DNA from: PUPG01 sp031323845
GTDB lineage: Bacteria > Bacteroidota > Bacteroidia > Bacteroidales > UBA7960
DNA length: 21,019 nucleotides
Direction: 5' to 3'
NCBI GenBank assembly: GCA_031323845.1
Contig: JAVIYP010000045.1
Location: forward strand, 1-21,019
Part shown: one piece after another, positions 7,794 through 16,524 of the stretch
How positions within the stretch are numbered: position 1 is the stretch's first letter
How the letters are laid out: every line of letters starts with the position of its first letter
The notes under the pieces: model-generated
Told to the model about the DNA's origin: nothing
What the model saw: only the letters and a program-made list of their open reading frames with translations
Database searches by the model: none
Position numbers and translations under genes: made by a program

Positions 7794-8225
7794 TTGCAAG
7801 CAGACATTCATATAGATTTCTATTTTGATAATGTTGATATTGAGGGATTCGATAAAGAACGGATCCTTGATCAGCTTATGCGCGTACTCCGGGAGGAGGG
7901 GGCTGAAGAGGGTATGATCCAATATGTTTTTTGTGATGATGATAAGATGTTGGCTATCAACCAACAGTATCTTAATCACGACACGCTGACCGACATCATT
8001 ACCTTTGGATACCATGAAGAGCTGGGCGGCATTAGCGGCGATATTTACATCAGTTATCCAAGGGTGCTTGAAAATGCCGAAAATTATGGTGAGGAGCGCG
8101 GAAAGGAGCTTTTAAGGGTTATGATTCACGGGGTTTTGCATCTCTTAGGGTATGAGGATCAGACCGCTGCTGACAAAGAACGCATGAGGGCCAAAGAAAA
8201 TTATTACCTATCTTTGCAGGCCTGA
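7794..8225 (+). CDS. ybeY: endoribonuclease YbeY (rRNA maturation factor)
   Basis: Metal-dependent endoribonuclease needed for 16S rRNA 3'-end maturation and late 70S ribosome quality control. The 143-residue product has the family's NHDTLTDIITF strand (about 61-71) and the zinc-site motif HGVLHLLGYED with two histidines four residues apart. The third histidine of the E. coli motif (GYDH) is missing; the sequence reads GYEDQT, as in other Bacteroidota YbeY proteins (usually GYKDKT), so this is a lineage trait and not damage. The only start that keeps the N-terminal strand is TTG at 7794, two bases after the previous stop; the next in-frame ATG falls inside the fold (GMIQYVF). It lies 13 bp before mnmG and is surely co-transcribed with it. 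Confidence 0.93.
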   Translation: MQADIHIDFYFDNVDIEGFDKERILDQLMRVLREEGAEEGMIQYVFCDDDKMLAINQQYLNHDTLTDIITFGYHEELGGISGDIYISYPRVLENAENYGEERGKELLRVMIHGVLHLLGYEDQTAADKERMRAKENYYLSLQA

Positions 8226-8238
8226 AATCGAAGTATAT

Positions 8239-10119
8239 ATGTTACTTGAGCGCTACGATATTGTTGTGGTGGGAGGGGGGCATGCCGGCTGTGAAGCGGC
8301 AGCCGCCGCCGGCCGCCTTGGTTCGAGGGTTTTGCTGATCAGCCATAACCTTAACGGGCTTGCTCAAATGTCGTGCAACCCGGCCATGGGCGGCATTGCT
8401 AAAGGGCAGATAATCAGGGAGATAGATGCACTCGGGGGCCTAAGCGCCATCGTCACGGACCACACCATGATACAGTTTCGCATGCTCAACAGGAGCAAGG
8501 GTCCCGCCATGTGGTCGCCCAGGGCGCAAAGCGACAGGATGCTGTTTTCGCAAAAGTGGGCCGGGCTTATTGAGGGAATTGAAAACGTTCATTTATGGCA
8601 GGACAATGTGAATGGTGTTTTGGTAAGGAACGGTGTTGTGGAGGGGGTAACTGCAGACATTGCAGGCAATATTTATGCACAAGCCGCTATCATTACCAGC
8701 GGCACATTTCTTAACGGCATCATTCACATAGGAAAAAGTGCATTAAAAGGAGGAAGGCTTGGAGAAAAGAGCGCTTCGGGCCTGACACAAAGCATAAACA
8801 GCCTGGGAATAGCATCTGAGAGGCTTAAAACAGGAACGCCGGTGAGGGTGGACCGCCGGACTGTGGATTTGTCGGTGATGACAGAGCAGAAGGGAGATGA
8901 ACCCCCCGGCCGGTTTTCTTTCATGGAAACCCCGCCGCTGAAAGACCAGATGAGTTGTTATCTTTGTTACACCAGCGAGGAGGTACATGAGATTCTCCGG
9001 AGGGGCTTCCAGGATTCACCGATGTTTGCCGGAAGAATTCAGGGAACAGGCCCCCGCTATTGTCCTTCCATAGAGGATAAAATTGAGCGTTTTTCTGAAC
9101 GCGAAAGGCACCAGTTGTTTATTGAACCTGACGGAAGAAGCAGCGTTGAATTATATATCAACGGCTTCTCTTCAAGTTTGCCTATAGAGATTCAGTATGA
9201 AGCCTTGAGGCGCATTAATGGCTTTGAGAAAGCCCGGATACTAAAGCCCGGTTACGCCATTGAGTATGATTATTTCCCACCTCAGCAGTTACGTTATAGC
9301 CTGGAAAGCAGGGTGGTAGAGAACCTGTATTTTGCCGGACAGGTAAACGGAACAACGGGATACGAGGAGGCTGCCGCCCAGGGCCTGATGGCCGGCATTA
9401 ACGCCACCAGGAAAATAAACGGGCAGGAAGCGGTGGTGTTAAACCGTTCTGAAGCTTACATTGGCGTACTCATTGATGACCTGGTTACCAAGGGCACAGA
9501 AGAGCCTTACAGGATGTTTACCAGCCGGGCTGAATACCGGATCCTGTTACGGCAGGATAATGCCGATCAGCGCCTCACTCCCTTAGGTTACAATCTTGGA
9601 CTCGCTGACAGCGCAAGGTTCATGCGTTTAAAAAACAAACAGGAGGTTATTAACCGCATTAAGCAGGTGCTTGACTCCGGAAATGCTGAGCCTTCGGTGG
9701 TAAACGCTTACCTGGAACAATCCGGCACAAATCCTGTGGCGTCTAAAACACGCTACAGCCGCCTCCTGCTTAGGCCACAGGTAAAATTGGCGGAACTTAT
9801 GGATGCCGACCCAATGCTGAAGGAAATGATCCTTTGGGGAGATCAGGACATGTTTATGGACGAATGCATAGAATCGGCCGAGCTTGAACTGAAGTATTCC
9901 GGGTACATTGAAAAAGAGAAGGAGTTGGCCGAGAAGATAAGCAGACTTGAGAACAGGGAGATACCCCCGGACATTGATTATATGAACATTCCCGCCATTA
10001 GTTTAGAGGCCAGGGAAAAGCTAAGGCGGGTTCGGCCGGCAACCATAGGGCAGGCCTCAAGAATTAGCGGAATATCACCGTCAGATATTTCTATACTGCT
10101 CGTTTTTCTGGGAAAGTAA
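8239..10119 (+). CDS. mnmG: tRNA uridine-5-carboxymethylaminomethyl modification enzyme MnmG (GidA)
   Basis: FAD-dependent partner of MnmE that places the carboxymethylaminomethyl group on C5 of the wobble uridine (U34) of certain tRNAs, using methylene-tetrahydrofolate and glycine. The 626-residue length is normal. Visible signatures are the Rossmann FAD motif GGGHAGCEAA at 12-21, CNPAMGGIAKG at 46-56, GTFLNG in the FAD domain, the CYLCYT segment carrying conserved cysteines (about 240), and GYEEAAAQGLMAGINA (about 374-389). The C-terminal helical tRNA/MnmE-binding part ends with the family's typical RPATIGQASRISGISPSDI. In many bacteria mnmG lies near the origin of replication; here it is followed by a parS-like palindrome four bases after its stop. 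Confidence 0.98.
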   Translation: MLLERYDIVVVGGGHAGCEAAAAAGRLGSRVLLISHNLNGLAQMSCNPAMGGIAKGQIIREIDALGGLSAIVTDHTMIQFRMLNRSKGPAMWSPRAQSDRMLFSQKWAGLIEGIENVHLWQDNVNGVLVRNGVVEGVTADIAGNIYAQAAIITSGTFLNGIIHIGKSALKGGRLGEKSASGLTQSINSLGIASERLKTGTPVRVDRRTVDLSVMTEQKGDEPPGRFSFMETPPLKDQMSCYLCYTSEEVHEILRRGFQDSPMFAGRIQGTGPRYCPSIEDKIERFSERERHQLFIEPDGRSSVELYINGFSSSLPIEIQYEALRRINGFEKARILKPGYAIEYDYFPPQQLRYSLESRVVENLYFAGQVNGTTGYEEAAAQGLMAGINATRKINGQEAVVLNRSEAYIGVLIDDLVTKGTEEPYRMFTSRAEYRILLRQDNADQRLTPLGYNLGLADSARFMRLKNKQEVINRIKQVLDSGNAEPSVVNAYLEQSGTNPVASKTRYSRLLLRPQVKLAELMDADPMLKEMILWGDQDMFMDECIESAELELKYSGYIEKEKELAEKISRLENREIPPDIDYMNIPAISLEAREKLRRVRPATIGQASRISGISPSDISILLVFLGK

Positions 10120-10122
10120 CTA

Positions 10123-10138
10123 TGTTCCACGTGGAACA
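10123..10138. promoter_or_regulatory. parS: parS-like centromere site (ParB binding)
   Basis: TGTTCCACGTGGAACA is a perfect 16-bp palindrome with the CACGTG core and TGTT/AACA ends of the bacterial parS consensus (TGTTTCACGTGAAACA in B. subtilis); the CC/GG form is known from pseudomonads. It sits in the 28-bp gap between mnmG and the methyltransferase gene. Chromosomal parS sites cluster around oriC and nucleate ParB spreading for chromosome segregation. No parA or parB gene is in the window. The other CACGTG cores seen (near 210, 17660 and 20350) lack the flanking half-sites. Confidence 0.8.
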
Positions 10139-10147
10139 ATCGGATTT

Positions 10148-11035
10148 ATGGAAACATTAAACAGCTGTCCGCTTTGTAAATCAAGCGCTTTAGCAAACAA
10201 TTACCTGGGCGCACCGGACCACCTGGTTACAGGCGAGCACTTTACCATTACAAGATGTAAACAATGTGATTTTTTGTTTACGAATCCGAGGCCCACATGG
10301 GCAGGCATCGCAAAGTACTATAAATCAGATAAATACAACCCGCACGCCACAGGAATTCAAACCCCGCTGACTTTCTTTTACCAGGCAGTGAAACGGTTAA
10401 TGCTCAACCGCAAACTGGCCCTGCTTAAAAAACATATAACACATGGACAAAACTCGCTTATTGATGTCGGATGCGGCACAGGAAGCTTCGCCGCCAAAGC
10501 TGCAAAAAACGGCTTTCAGGTCATTGGGGTGGAGAACGACATCAATGCTGCGGAGATAGCTGCGAAGAATGGGGTCAACATTTACGGGAGTCTTGAGGCA
10601 GTTGTTCGTAAAAACATAACAACCAACGCCATAACATTTTGGCATGCGCTGGAACACATACACGGATTTCCGGAAACACTCAGGCGGGCCTCACAAGCAT
10701 TATTGCCCGGAGGGTTTATGATTATTGCCCTACCGATGGCAACAAGCTTTGATGCAGCATATTATGGGAAGCACTGGGCGGCCTGGGATCTTCCCAGGCA
10801 CCTGTATCACTTTACTCCGGAAACCATTATCCGGGCTGCAAAAGAAACCGGGTTCGTCCTTATAGAAAGAAAGTCAATGGTTTACGACAGTTTCTACATA
10901 GCCTGGCTGAGTGAAAGAATCAGAAAAAACCCAATGGCCATGCCCGTCGCATTTTCCATAGGTCTTTGGTCCAATCTTAAAGCCGTCACAGGTAAAAATC
11001 CGTGGAGCAGCCAGATTTTTGTGTTTAAAAAATGA
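10148..11035 (+). CDS. class I SAM-dependent methyltransferase with N-terminal zinc-ribbon-like cysteines
   Basis: A 295-residue protein. It starts with CPLC (7-10) and CKQC (37-40), a likely four-cysteine zinc knuckle. The motif IDVGCGTGSF (about 104-113) is the SAM-binding motif I, followed by the acidic VIGVEND of motif II and WHALEHI, typical of the Methyltransf_23-type fold. The segment GKHWAAWDLPRHLYHFTPE (about 206-224) is characteristic of bacterial members associated with cell-surface polysaccharides or lipids. The substrate cannot be read from sequence. It begins 28 bp after mnmG, with the parS-like site in between, and probably shares its transcript. Confidence 0.88.
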   Translation: METLNSCPLCKSSALANNYLGAPDHLVTGEHFTITRCKQCDFLFTNPRPTWAGIAKYYKSDKYNPHATGIQTPLTFFYQAVKRLMLNRKLALLKKHITHGQNSLIDVGCGTGSFAAKAAKNGFQVIGVENDINAAEIAAKNGVNIYGSLEAVVRKNITTNAITFWHALEHIHGFPETLRRASQALLPGGFMIIALPMATSFDAAYYGKHWAAWDLPRHLYHFTPETIIRAAKETGFVLIERKSMVYDSFYIAWLSERIRKNPMAMPVAFSIGLWSNLKAVTGKNPWSSQIFVFKK

Positions 11036-11463
11036 GCTGTAGCAATACCATCCCGCTTACATCCGCACAACACACAGCTGCGGGCATAAAACGCGTATAG
11101 CCGGGTTTGTGGCATGTGTAACATACACCAAAGCACACCACCCCGCACCACGACACAAACACTCTTAACAGGCAACTGCTCATTGGCTGGAAGAAATGCC
11201 AAGCACCTGCGCAGACATAGCGCCAAAGCCAGGAAATCCCCGGTGAGCAAAAAAACCGGCCCCGGGCTCCAAAAAAATTTACCTGAAACCCGGGCTTCAG
11301 CATGTCGCCTGCGTTGCAGAACCGCCTTCCAGCATTAGACGCGCAGCAGGAAACAATGAAAATGGCGTGCATTTTGAACAGCAAATCTATCAGGAAATAA
11401 TAATTATTACTAACTTAGAACAGCGGCATTCTTTTTGCTCCTGATACAAAAAATTAAAGTCCG
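11036..11463. other. 428-bp gap with no recognised gene
   Basis: Between the methyltransferase stop and the histidine-kinase start. The plus strand is rich in C and A and carries short inverted CCCGGG/CCGG segments (about 11240-11300). Open frames exist on both strands (plus 11114-11338, minus 11025-11384), but their translations are rich in Cys/Trp or Arg/Thr without recognisable features. TAACTTAG (11411-11418) is one base off a TAnnTTTG box about 45 bp before the kinase start and could be its promoter. No known small RNA signature was recognised. Confidence 0.4.
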
Positions 11464-14400
11464 ATGCAGAAATCTGGCATGGTTGCTTTTATGAACAACG
11501 CGCTTATTGCACTGCTGGCCCTTGTGCTCGCAGAAATAGCCTTCATGGCACGAACCATTAAAACAGACAGCCAGCAACACGCTGAAGTATTCCAGGAAGC
11601 TCTGCTGGATCAGGAAAGAAAGATTTCGTACCACCTTGAAGAATTTGCCGCTCAGTACCTGGCGGCCGAAACGGCCAAGCGCTTTAATCCTGATCAGCTT
11701 AAAAAACTTAAAGAGCTGCATGAACAAAAGGGCATTATTTTGTTGGTGTATAAGAACAACAACCTGGAGTTCTGGTCGAGCAATGCATTACCCCTCAATC
11801 ACTATAGGCCGCCCGAAACAGAAGCCGGCGCTGTTCAAAAACAAAACGGATGGTATTATTTTCAGAAAACAAGCAGTGACGACTACGATATTGTTGCGTA
11901 TTTTATTGTAAAACAGCAATATAGATATCAAAACCGGTTTCTTGTAAATGAATTTCACGATCGCCTCCCGGCCGTTCAGGAATTGTTCTACATTTCTGAT
12001 CGTGCCGATTTAGGCCACTCCATCCTTGACAGCAACGGAAACTACCTGTTTTCACTGGTGCTCAGAAGAGAGGCCGCGCTTTACAAGCCAAACGCGGTGG
12101 TTTATGTGCTGGCATTACTGGCAGCAATGGCCGCATGGGGGTTTTTCATATACAACGCTTTCAGGTACTTTTCAAGATTGTTTAAGGCCGGTAAACGGCA
12201 TTTTGCCACTGCTGGCTTTGTTAGCGCCTTGCTGCTGGTTCGCATAATTACGTTCTGGCTGAAACTGCCGTCGGTGTTTTATAACGGGTACATGTTTTCG
12301 CCCGAGCTGTATGCAACCGCCGCGTGGCTGCCCTCCCTTGGCGATCTTGTGCTGAATGTTACCCTGCTCACCGCAATAGCCTATTTTCTTTTCAGCAACC
12401 TGAGAAATATCAGAACGTCTCGACCGCCGCGGCTGACACTACGCCTTCTTGCGGGATTTGTTCTTATTGCCTTGATCTGGTTGATCAGCGGGGCAACACT
12501 TTACCTCATAGAAAGCCTGGTAATAAACTCACGGCTAAATCTTGACGTCAATTTCATTTTCAAACTTGACGTGTATTCCATGATGGGATTTATAGCCATC
12601 GGACTGATATGCTTTGCTTTTTATTTTTTCAGCATCGTCATTTGCAGGATCGCCAGAAGCTTTTTTATACGGCCCGAACGCTTCTGGACCATGTGTGTGT
12701 CGTCGCTGCTTGTGCTGATAGCAATAAGCTGGGTTGTTTTCGGCGCAAATCTGCTGTTGTGGATGCTGCTGATATCAGCTCCCGTGGTCTATGAACTGGA
12801 CAGAAGGAGCAGCCTGTACGAAACGGGATTTTCGGCGCTCGCCATTTCGGTGTTCATATTCAGCCTGATCTCAAGCGCTGCCCTGTATAAATTCAATGCA
12901 GAAAAAGACCTGGAAACACGAAAAACCCTGATCCTGCAGCTGGCCTCAGAACAAGACCCGGTAGCGGAGTTCCTGTTTAAAGAAATAGAAGAAACACTGT
13001 TTAACGACAACCAGCTGCAAAACCTGGTAAAAACCGACCCCTACAACATAAGCGCCATTACGAATTATCTGCAGCACCATTACTTTTACGATTTCTGGGC
13101 GAAATATGAACTGCAAATCACGGTTTGCATGCCTGATGAGAACCTGTTAATAAAACCAGCCAATGTAGAGGTTCCCTGTGCTGTGTTTTTCGACGATTAT
13201 ATCTCCGGCCTTGGAAAGCCCACCATAAGCGGGAACTTCATCTACCTTGACAACAACACAGGCAGGAAAAGCTACATCACCATGCTTACCACCGGAAGGC
13301 CCGATGGTGACGGTACGCAGCAGGAATTCCACATTTATATTGAATTCGATTCAAAATTCATTGCAAGAGACATGGGCTTTCCTGAGTTGTTGATCGATGA
13401 CGCTGTTGACATCAACCGTGAACTCATCAATTATTCCTATGCCACGTATAAGGACGGGATGCTTGTAAATGAATTCGGACCTTATGTCTATGCACTAAAC
13501 TCGTGGCCTTATGAGGTTAACGGTGAAGAGTTTACCGTGTTTGAAAAAAACCGGTACATTCACCTGGCCTATCAAAAGGATGACGAAACACTCATTATTA
13601 TCAGCCGCCCCCGGCCCTCCTTTTTAGAGGCTTTGGCTCCCTTTTCCTACCTCTTTATCACGTTTTTCGTGCTGGCCGCGGTTTTCTGGCTGCTTGTAAA
13701 CCGGACCCGCCCGCGGCACCTGCTCAAAATGAACTTTGTGCGGCGTGTTCAGTATTCCATGATCATTATACTGCTGCTGGCCGCGCTGAGCATCGGCGGG
13801 GTGTCGGCCCTTTTTCTCTTCAATATCTATGAAAATAAAAACCTGGCCTTTCTTAACGAAAAAACACACAGCGTTTTACGAGAAATAGAAGATCACCTGG
13901 TTTATGAAGACTACCTGGATCATAACATGAGGTATTACCTGCAAGACCTGCTGCTGCAATATTCAAATGTATTCTTTTCAGACATAAACCTTTACAGCAC
14001 TGACGGGTTGCTGATAGCCTCCAGCCGGCCAAAAATCTTCGAAGAAGGACTGGTTGGTCAAAAAATGAACACTCTTGCTTTTCATCATATGCTTCGCGAA
14101 GAAAAAAGCCAGTTTATACACTCAGAACACATCGGTAAACTGGAATACCTCTCGGCTTACACGCCCGTGTATAATCAATACAATGAAAAACTGGCCTACC
14201 TCAATCTGCCCTATTTCGCCAAGCAAAGCGAGTTGCGCAACGAGGTTTCCTATTTCCTGGTGGCGTTCATTAACATATACCTGCTTCTTGTGCTGCTGGC
14301 CGTGATCCTGGCGCTGTTTGTGTCGAATTATGTCACCAAGCCGCTGCAGCTGCTTCGCGAAAAGCTGGCCAGGATTCAGCTGGGTAAGACCAATGAAATA

Positions 14401-15177
14401 ATTTCCTGGTCCCGTGATGATGAGATCGGAGCCCTTATAAACGAATACAACAGGATGATTGACGAACTTTCTGTCAGTGCCGACCTCCTTGCGCGCAGCG
14501 AGAGGGAAACGGCCTGGAGGGAAATGGCACGGCAGGTGGCCCACGAGATCAAAAACCCGCTTACCCCCATGAAACTGAGTGTGCAGTATCTTGAAAAGGC
14601 GTGGAAGGAAAAAGAGCCCGACTGGGACGAGCGCCTGGCGCGCTTTTCGAAAACCATGATAGAGCAAATTGATAACCTGGCAACCATTGCAAAAGAATTT
14701 TCAGACTTTGCCCAGATGCCCGCCGGGAAAAATGACGTTATCGATCTGAAAGAATTCGTTCCGGAAGCCCTGGATCTCTATAAGGATTTTGAAAAGATGA
14801 ACATCACACTTACCATGGAGCAAACCCAGGCGCCCATGCTGGTAAATGCCGACCGGCAGCAACTGCTCCGGGTGTTCAACAACCTCATTAAAAACGCCAT
14901 GCAGGCCTATGACAAAAACCAGATACCGCGCATAGAGGTGCATTGCGTCAGCAGGGATACATACTATAGCATCAGCGTGGTTGATTTTGGATGCGGGATC
15001 CCGGATCACCAGAAACAAAACATCTTTAACCCGTATTACACCACCAAGGCTAAAGGCATGGGGTTGGGTCTTTCTATTGTGAAGAATATTGTTGAAAGCC
15101 TGAGCGGCACGATCAGCTTTACATCAAAAGAGGGGGAGGGCAGCCGCTTTGAGTTTAGTCTGCCGCGAAAGGGCTGA
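11464..15177 (+). CDS. very large NtrY-like membrane sensor histidine kinase
   Basis: A 1237-residue kinase that should autophosphorylate on a histidine and pass the phosphate to a response regulator not encoded nearby. In order: one N-terminal helix (about 10-29); an extracytoplasmic region (30-205); a block of about eight membrane helices between 210 and 475; a second extracytoplasmic region (about 480-720); helices at about 725-745 and 765-786; a third sensor region (about 790-925); a helix at about 928-955; and a HAMP linker (956-1005). The kinase core has the H box VAHEIKNPLTPMKLS with His1027, the N box NNLIKNAMQAY (about 1139-1149), G1 DFGCGIP with Asp1174, the F box IFNPYYTTK and G2 GMGLGLSIVK near 1198. 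All catalytic motifs are intact. The H box NPLTPMKLS is of the NtrY class. ATG 11464 is used, but ATGs a few codons later are possible. Confidence 0.93.
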   Translation: MQKSGMVAFMNNALIALLALVLAEIAFMARTIKTDSQQHAEVFQEALLDQERKISYHLEEFAAQYLAAETAKRFNPDQLKKLKELHEQKGIILLVYKNNNLEFWSSNALPLNHYRPPETEAGAVQKQNGWYYFQKTSSDDYDIVAYFIVKQQYRYQNRFLVNEFHDRLPAVQELFYISDRADLGHSILDSNGNYLFSLVLRREAALYKPNAVVYVLALLAAMAAWGFFIYNAFRYFSRLFKAGKRHFATAGFVSALLLVRIITFWLKLPSVFYNGYMFSPELYATAAWLPSLGDLVLNVTLLTAIAYFLFSNLRNIRTSRPPRLTLRLLAGFVLIALIWLISGATLYLIESLVINSRLNLDVNFIFKLDVYSMMGFIAIGLICFAFYFFSIVICRIARSFFIRPERFWTMCVSSLLVLIAISWVVFGANLLLWMLLISAPVVYELDRRSSLYETGFSALAISVFIFSLISSAALYKFNAEKDLETRKTLILQLASEQDPVAEFLFKEIEETLFNDNQLQNLVKTDPYNISAITNYLQHHYFYDFWAKYELQITVCMPDENLLIKPANVEVPCAVFFDDYISGLGKPTISGNFIYLDNNTGRKSYITMLTTGRPDGDGTQQEFHIYIEFDSKFIARDMGFPELLIDDAVDINRELINYSYATYKDGMLVNEFGPYVYALNSWPYEVNGEEFTVFEKNRYIHLAYQKDDETLIIISRPRPSFLEALAPFSYLFITFFVLAAVFWLLVNRTRPRHLLKMNFVRRVQYSMIIILLLAALSIGGVSALFLFNIYENKNLAFLNEKTHSVLREIEDHLVYEDYLDHNMRYYLQDLLLQYSNVFFSDINLYSTDGLLIASSRPKIFEEGLVGQKMNTLAFHHMLREEKSQFIHSEHIGKLEYLSAYTPVYNQYNEKLAYLNLPYFAKQSELRNEVSYFLVAFINIYLLLVLLAVILALFVSNYVTKPLQLLREKLARIQLGKTNEIISWSRDDEIGALINEYNRMIDELSVSADLLARSERETAWREMARQVAHEIKNPLTPMKLSVQYLEKAWKEKEPDWDERLARFSKTMIEQIDNLATIAKEFSDFAQMPAGKNDVIDLKEFVPEALDLYKDFEKMNITLTMEQTQAPMLVNADRQQLLRVFNNLIKNAMQAYDKNQIPRIEVHCVSRDTYYSISVVDFGCGIPDHQKQNIFNPYYTTKAKGMGLGLSIVKNIVESLSGTISFTSKEGEGSRFEFSLPRKG

Positions 15178-15183
15178 ATATTT

Positions 15184-15255
15184 TTCTTTCTCACGGAGAA
15201 CACGGAGAAAAAAAGAAAATGGCTCACGGGGTACACAGAGGGCACGGAGAAGATG
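15184..15255. repeat. degenerate CACGGAG repeats after the kinase gene
   Basis: CACGGAG or close variants occur four to five times between about 15194 and 15251 (CACGGAGAA, CACGGAGAAA, CACGGGGTA, CACAGAG, CACGGAGAA). The start also forms a loose T-rich/A-rich inverted pair (TTTCTTTCTC and GAGAAAAAAAG) that could serve as a terminator for the kinase. No coding potential. Confidence 0.5.
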
Positions 15256-15321
15256 CGGGGCGTAACGGGTGTCTGATCAGCCCGAAATTAAGGACAGAAA
15301 AACAGGATTGAAAAGCTGTAA

Positions 15322-15344
15322 CCTCTGCAGGTGTACACCACAGG
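15322..15344. repeat. imperfect palindrome between convergent genes
   Basis: GGTGTACACC (15330-15339) is a perfect 10-bp palindrome, extended by CCTCT and ACAGG on the two sides with one mismatch. It lies about 30 bp past the buk stop in the convergent gap; it could be a hairpin or a protein site. No T-run follows on either strand. Confidence 0.35.
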
Positions 15345-15372
15345 AGTTCAGCCAAGGGGGCGACACCGGTGA

Positions 15373-16449
15373 TCAGGAATACTCCATGGCTTCAACTTCG
15401 CCATTGTAAATCATAAGGCCGTTCATGGCCAGCGCGCGCATTTCGTCTTCGCCGGGATAAACAAAGATGGGGGCAAGGTGTTTAACCCGTTCCGAAACGG
15501 CTTCAACAAAGGGCTTTCCGTAGGCGATTCCGCCGGTGAGAAGGATGGCGTCCACATGCCCCTTGAGCACGGTTGACATGGCCCCGATCTCTTTGGCAAC
15601 CTGGTACGCCATGGCATCCTGGATCAGCTTGGCTTCTTCGTCGCCGCTGCCGGCCCGCTTCTCAACCTCGTAGGCGTCGTTCGTGCCCAGGTAGGCAACC
15701 AGTCCGCCTTTTCCCGTGATCATGTCACGGATCTCTTCCTCGCTGTATTTGCCGCTAAAGCACATGGTGACCAGCGCCCCGCTGGGCAGCGTACCGCTCC
15801 GCTCCGGCGAAAAAGGACCTTCCCCGTCAAGGGCCTGGTTAACGTCAATAACACGCCCCCTGTAGTGAGCACCCACGCTGATACCCCCGCCAAGATGCGC
15901 AATCACCAGGTTTAACTCTTCATAGCTTTTTGAAACCGACTTCGCATATTGCCGGGCAATGGCTTTTTGATTCAGGGCATGGAAAATAGATACCCGCTTA
16001 AACAGGGGGTGTCCCGAAACGCGGGCAATGTCTTCAAGCTCATCAACAACTACAGGATCAGCAATATATGCCGTGGCGCCGGGAATAGAGTCTGCAAGAT
16101 CGCGCGCGATCAACCCGCCAAGATTGCTCGCATGCTGTCCCATATAGCCGATCTTCAGATCTTCCATCATGCGGTCGTTAACCAGGTAAACCCCTGAGGG
16201 TATTGGTTTTACAAGTCCACCGCGCCCAACAATGACCTTAATCTGCTTCACATCAAAAGAAGCACCTTCAAGCTCTTCCAGGATGATCTGCTTGCGAAAA
16301 CTATACTGATCCGTAATCTTCTTGAACGTGTTCAGATGTTCAAGGGTGTGTTTTATGTTTTTCAGAAACACTTCTTTCGTGTTTTGAAAAACAGCGATCT
16401 TGGTTGAGGTGGAGCCCGGGTTGATGGCCAGTATCAGGTCTTTTTCCAT
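15373..16449 (-). CDS. buk: butyrate kinase (acetokinase family)
   Basis: Converts butyryl-phosphate and ADP to butyrate and ATP, the energy-yielding last step of the Ptb-Buk route; many homologues also take branched-chain acyl phosphates. The 358-residue length is typical of butyrate kinase and shorter than acetate kinase (about 400). Visible motifs are the N-terminal phosphate-binding INPGSTSTKIAVF (9-21), HLGGGISVGAH (about 185-195), the Buk-type GEGPFSPERSGTLP (about 214-227) and LTGGIAYGK (about 309-317). It starts at ATG 16449 with an A/C-rich leader and no Shine-Dalgarno sequence, 75 bp downstream of ptb on the same strand, so the two should be co-expressed. It converges with the kinase gene. 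Confidence 0.96.
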   Translation of the reverse strand: MEKDLILAINPGSTSTKIAVFQNTKEVFLKNIKHTLEHLNTFKKITDQYSFRKQIILEELEGASFDVKQIKVIVGRGGLVKPIPSGVYLVNDRMMEDLKIGYMGQHASNLGGLIARDLADSIPGATAYIADPVVVDELEDIARVSGHPLFKRVSIFHALNQKAIARQYAKSVSKSYEELNLVIAHLGGGISVGAHYRGRVIDVNQALDGEGPFSPERSGTLPSGALVTMCFSGKYSEEEIRDMITGKGGLVAYLGTNDAYEVEKRAGSGDEEAKLIQDAMAYQVAKEIGAMSTVLKGHVDAILLTGGIAYGKPFVEAVSERVKHLAPIFVYPGEDEMRALAMNGLMIYNGEVEAMEYS

Positions 16450-16524
16450 GTGTTTGTTGGTTGTATGTTGATGTATGCAGGATTTTGTAACTATGCTGTA
16501 ATGCAGTGAACTGCAATTTAGCGG

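Noticed and set aside
11025..11384. Minus-strand open frame of 119 codons in the gap before the kinase
   Set aside because: The product is a Cys/Trp/Phe-rich string without domain or signal features, has no leader signal and overlaps the methyltransferase end.
10120..11463. Origin of replication close to mnmG and the parS-like site
   Set aside because: No cluster of TTATCCACA-like DnaA boxes and no dnaA gene were seen in the window.
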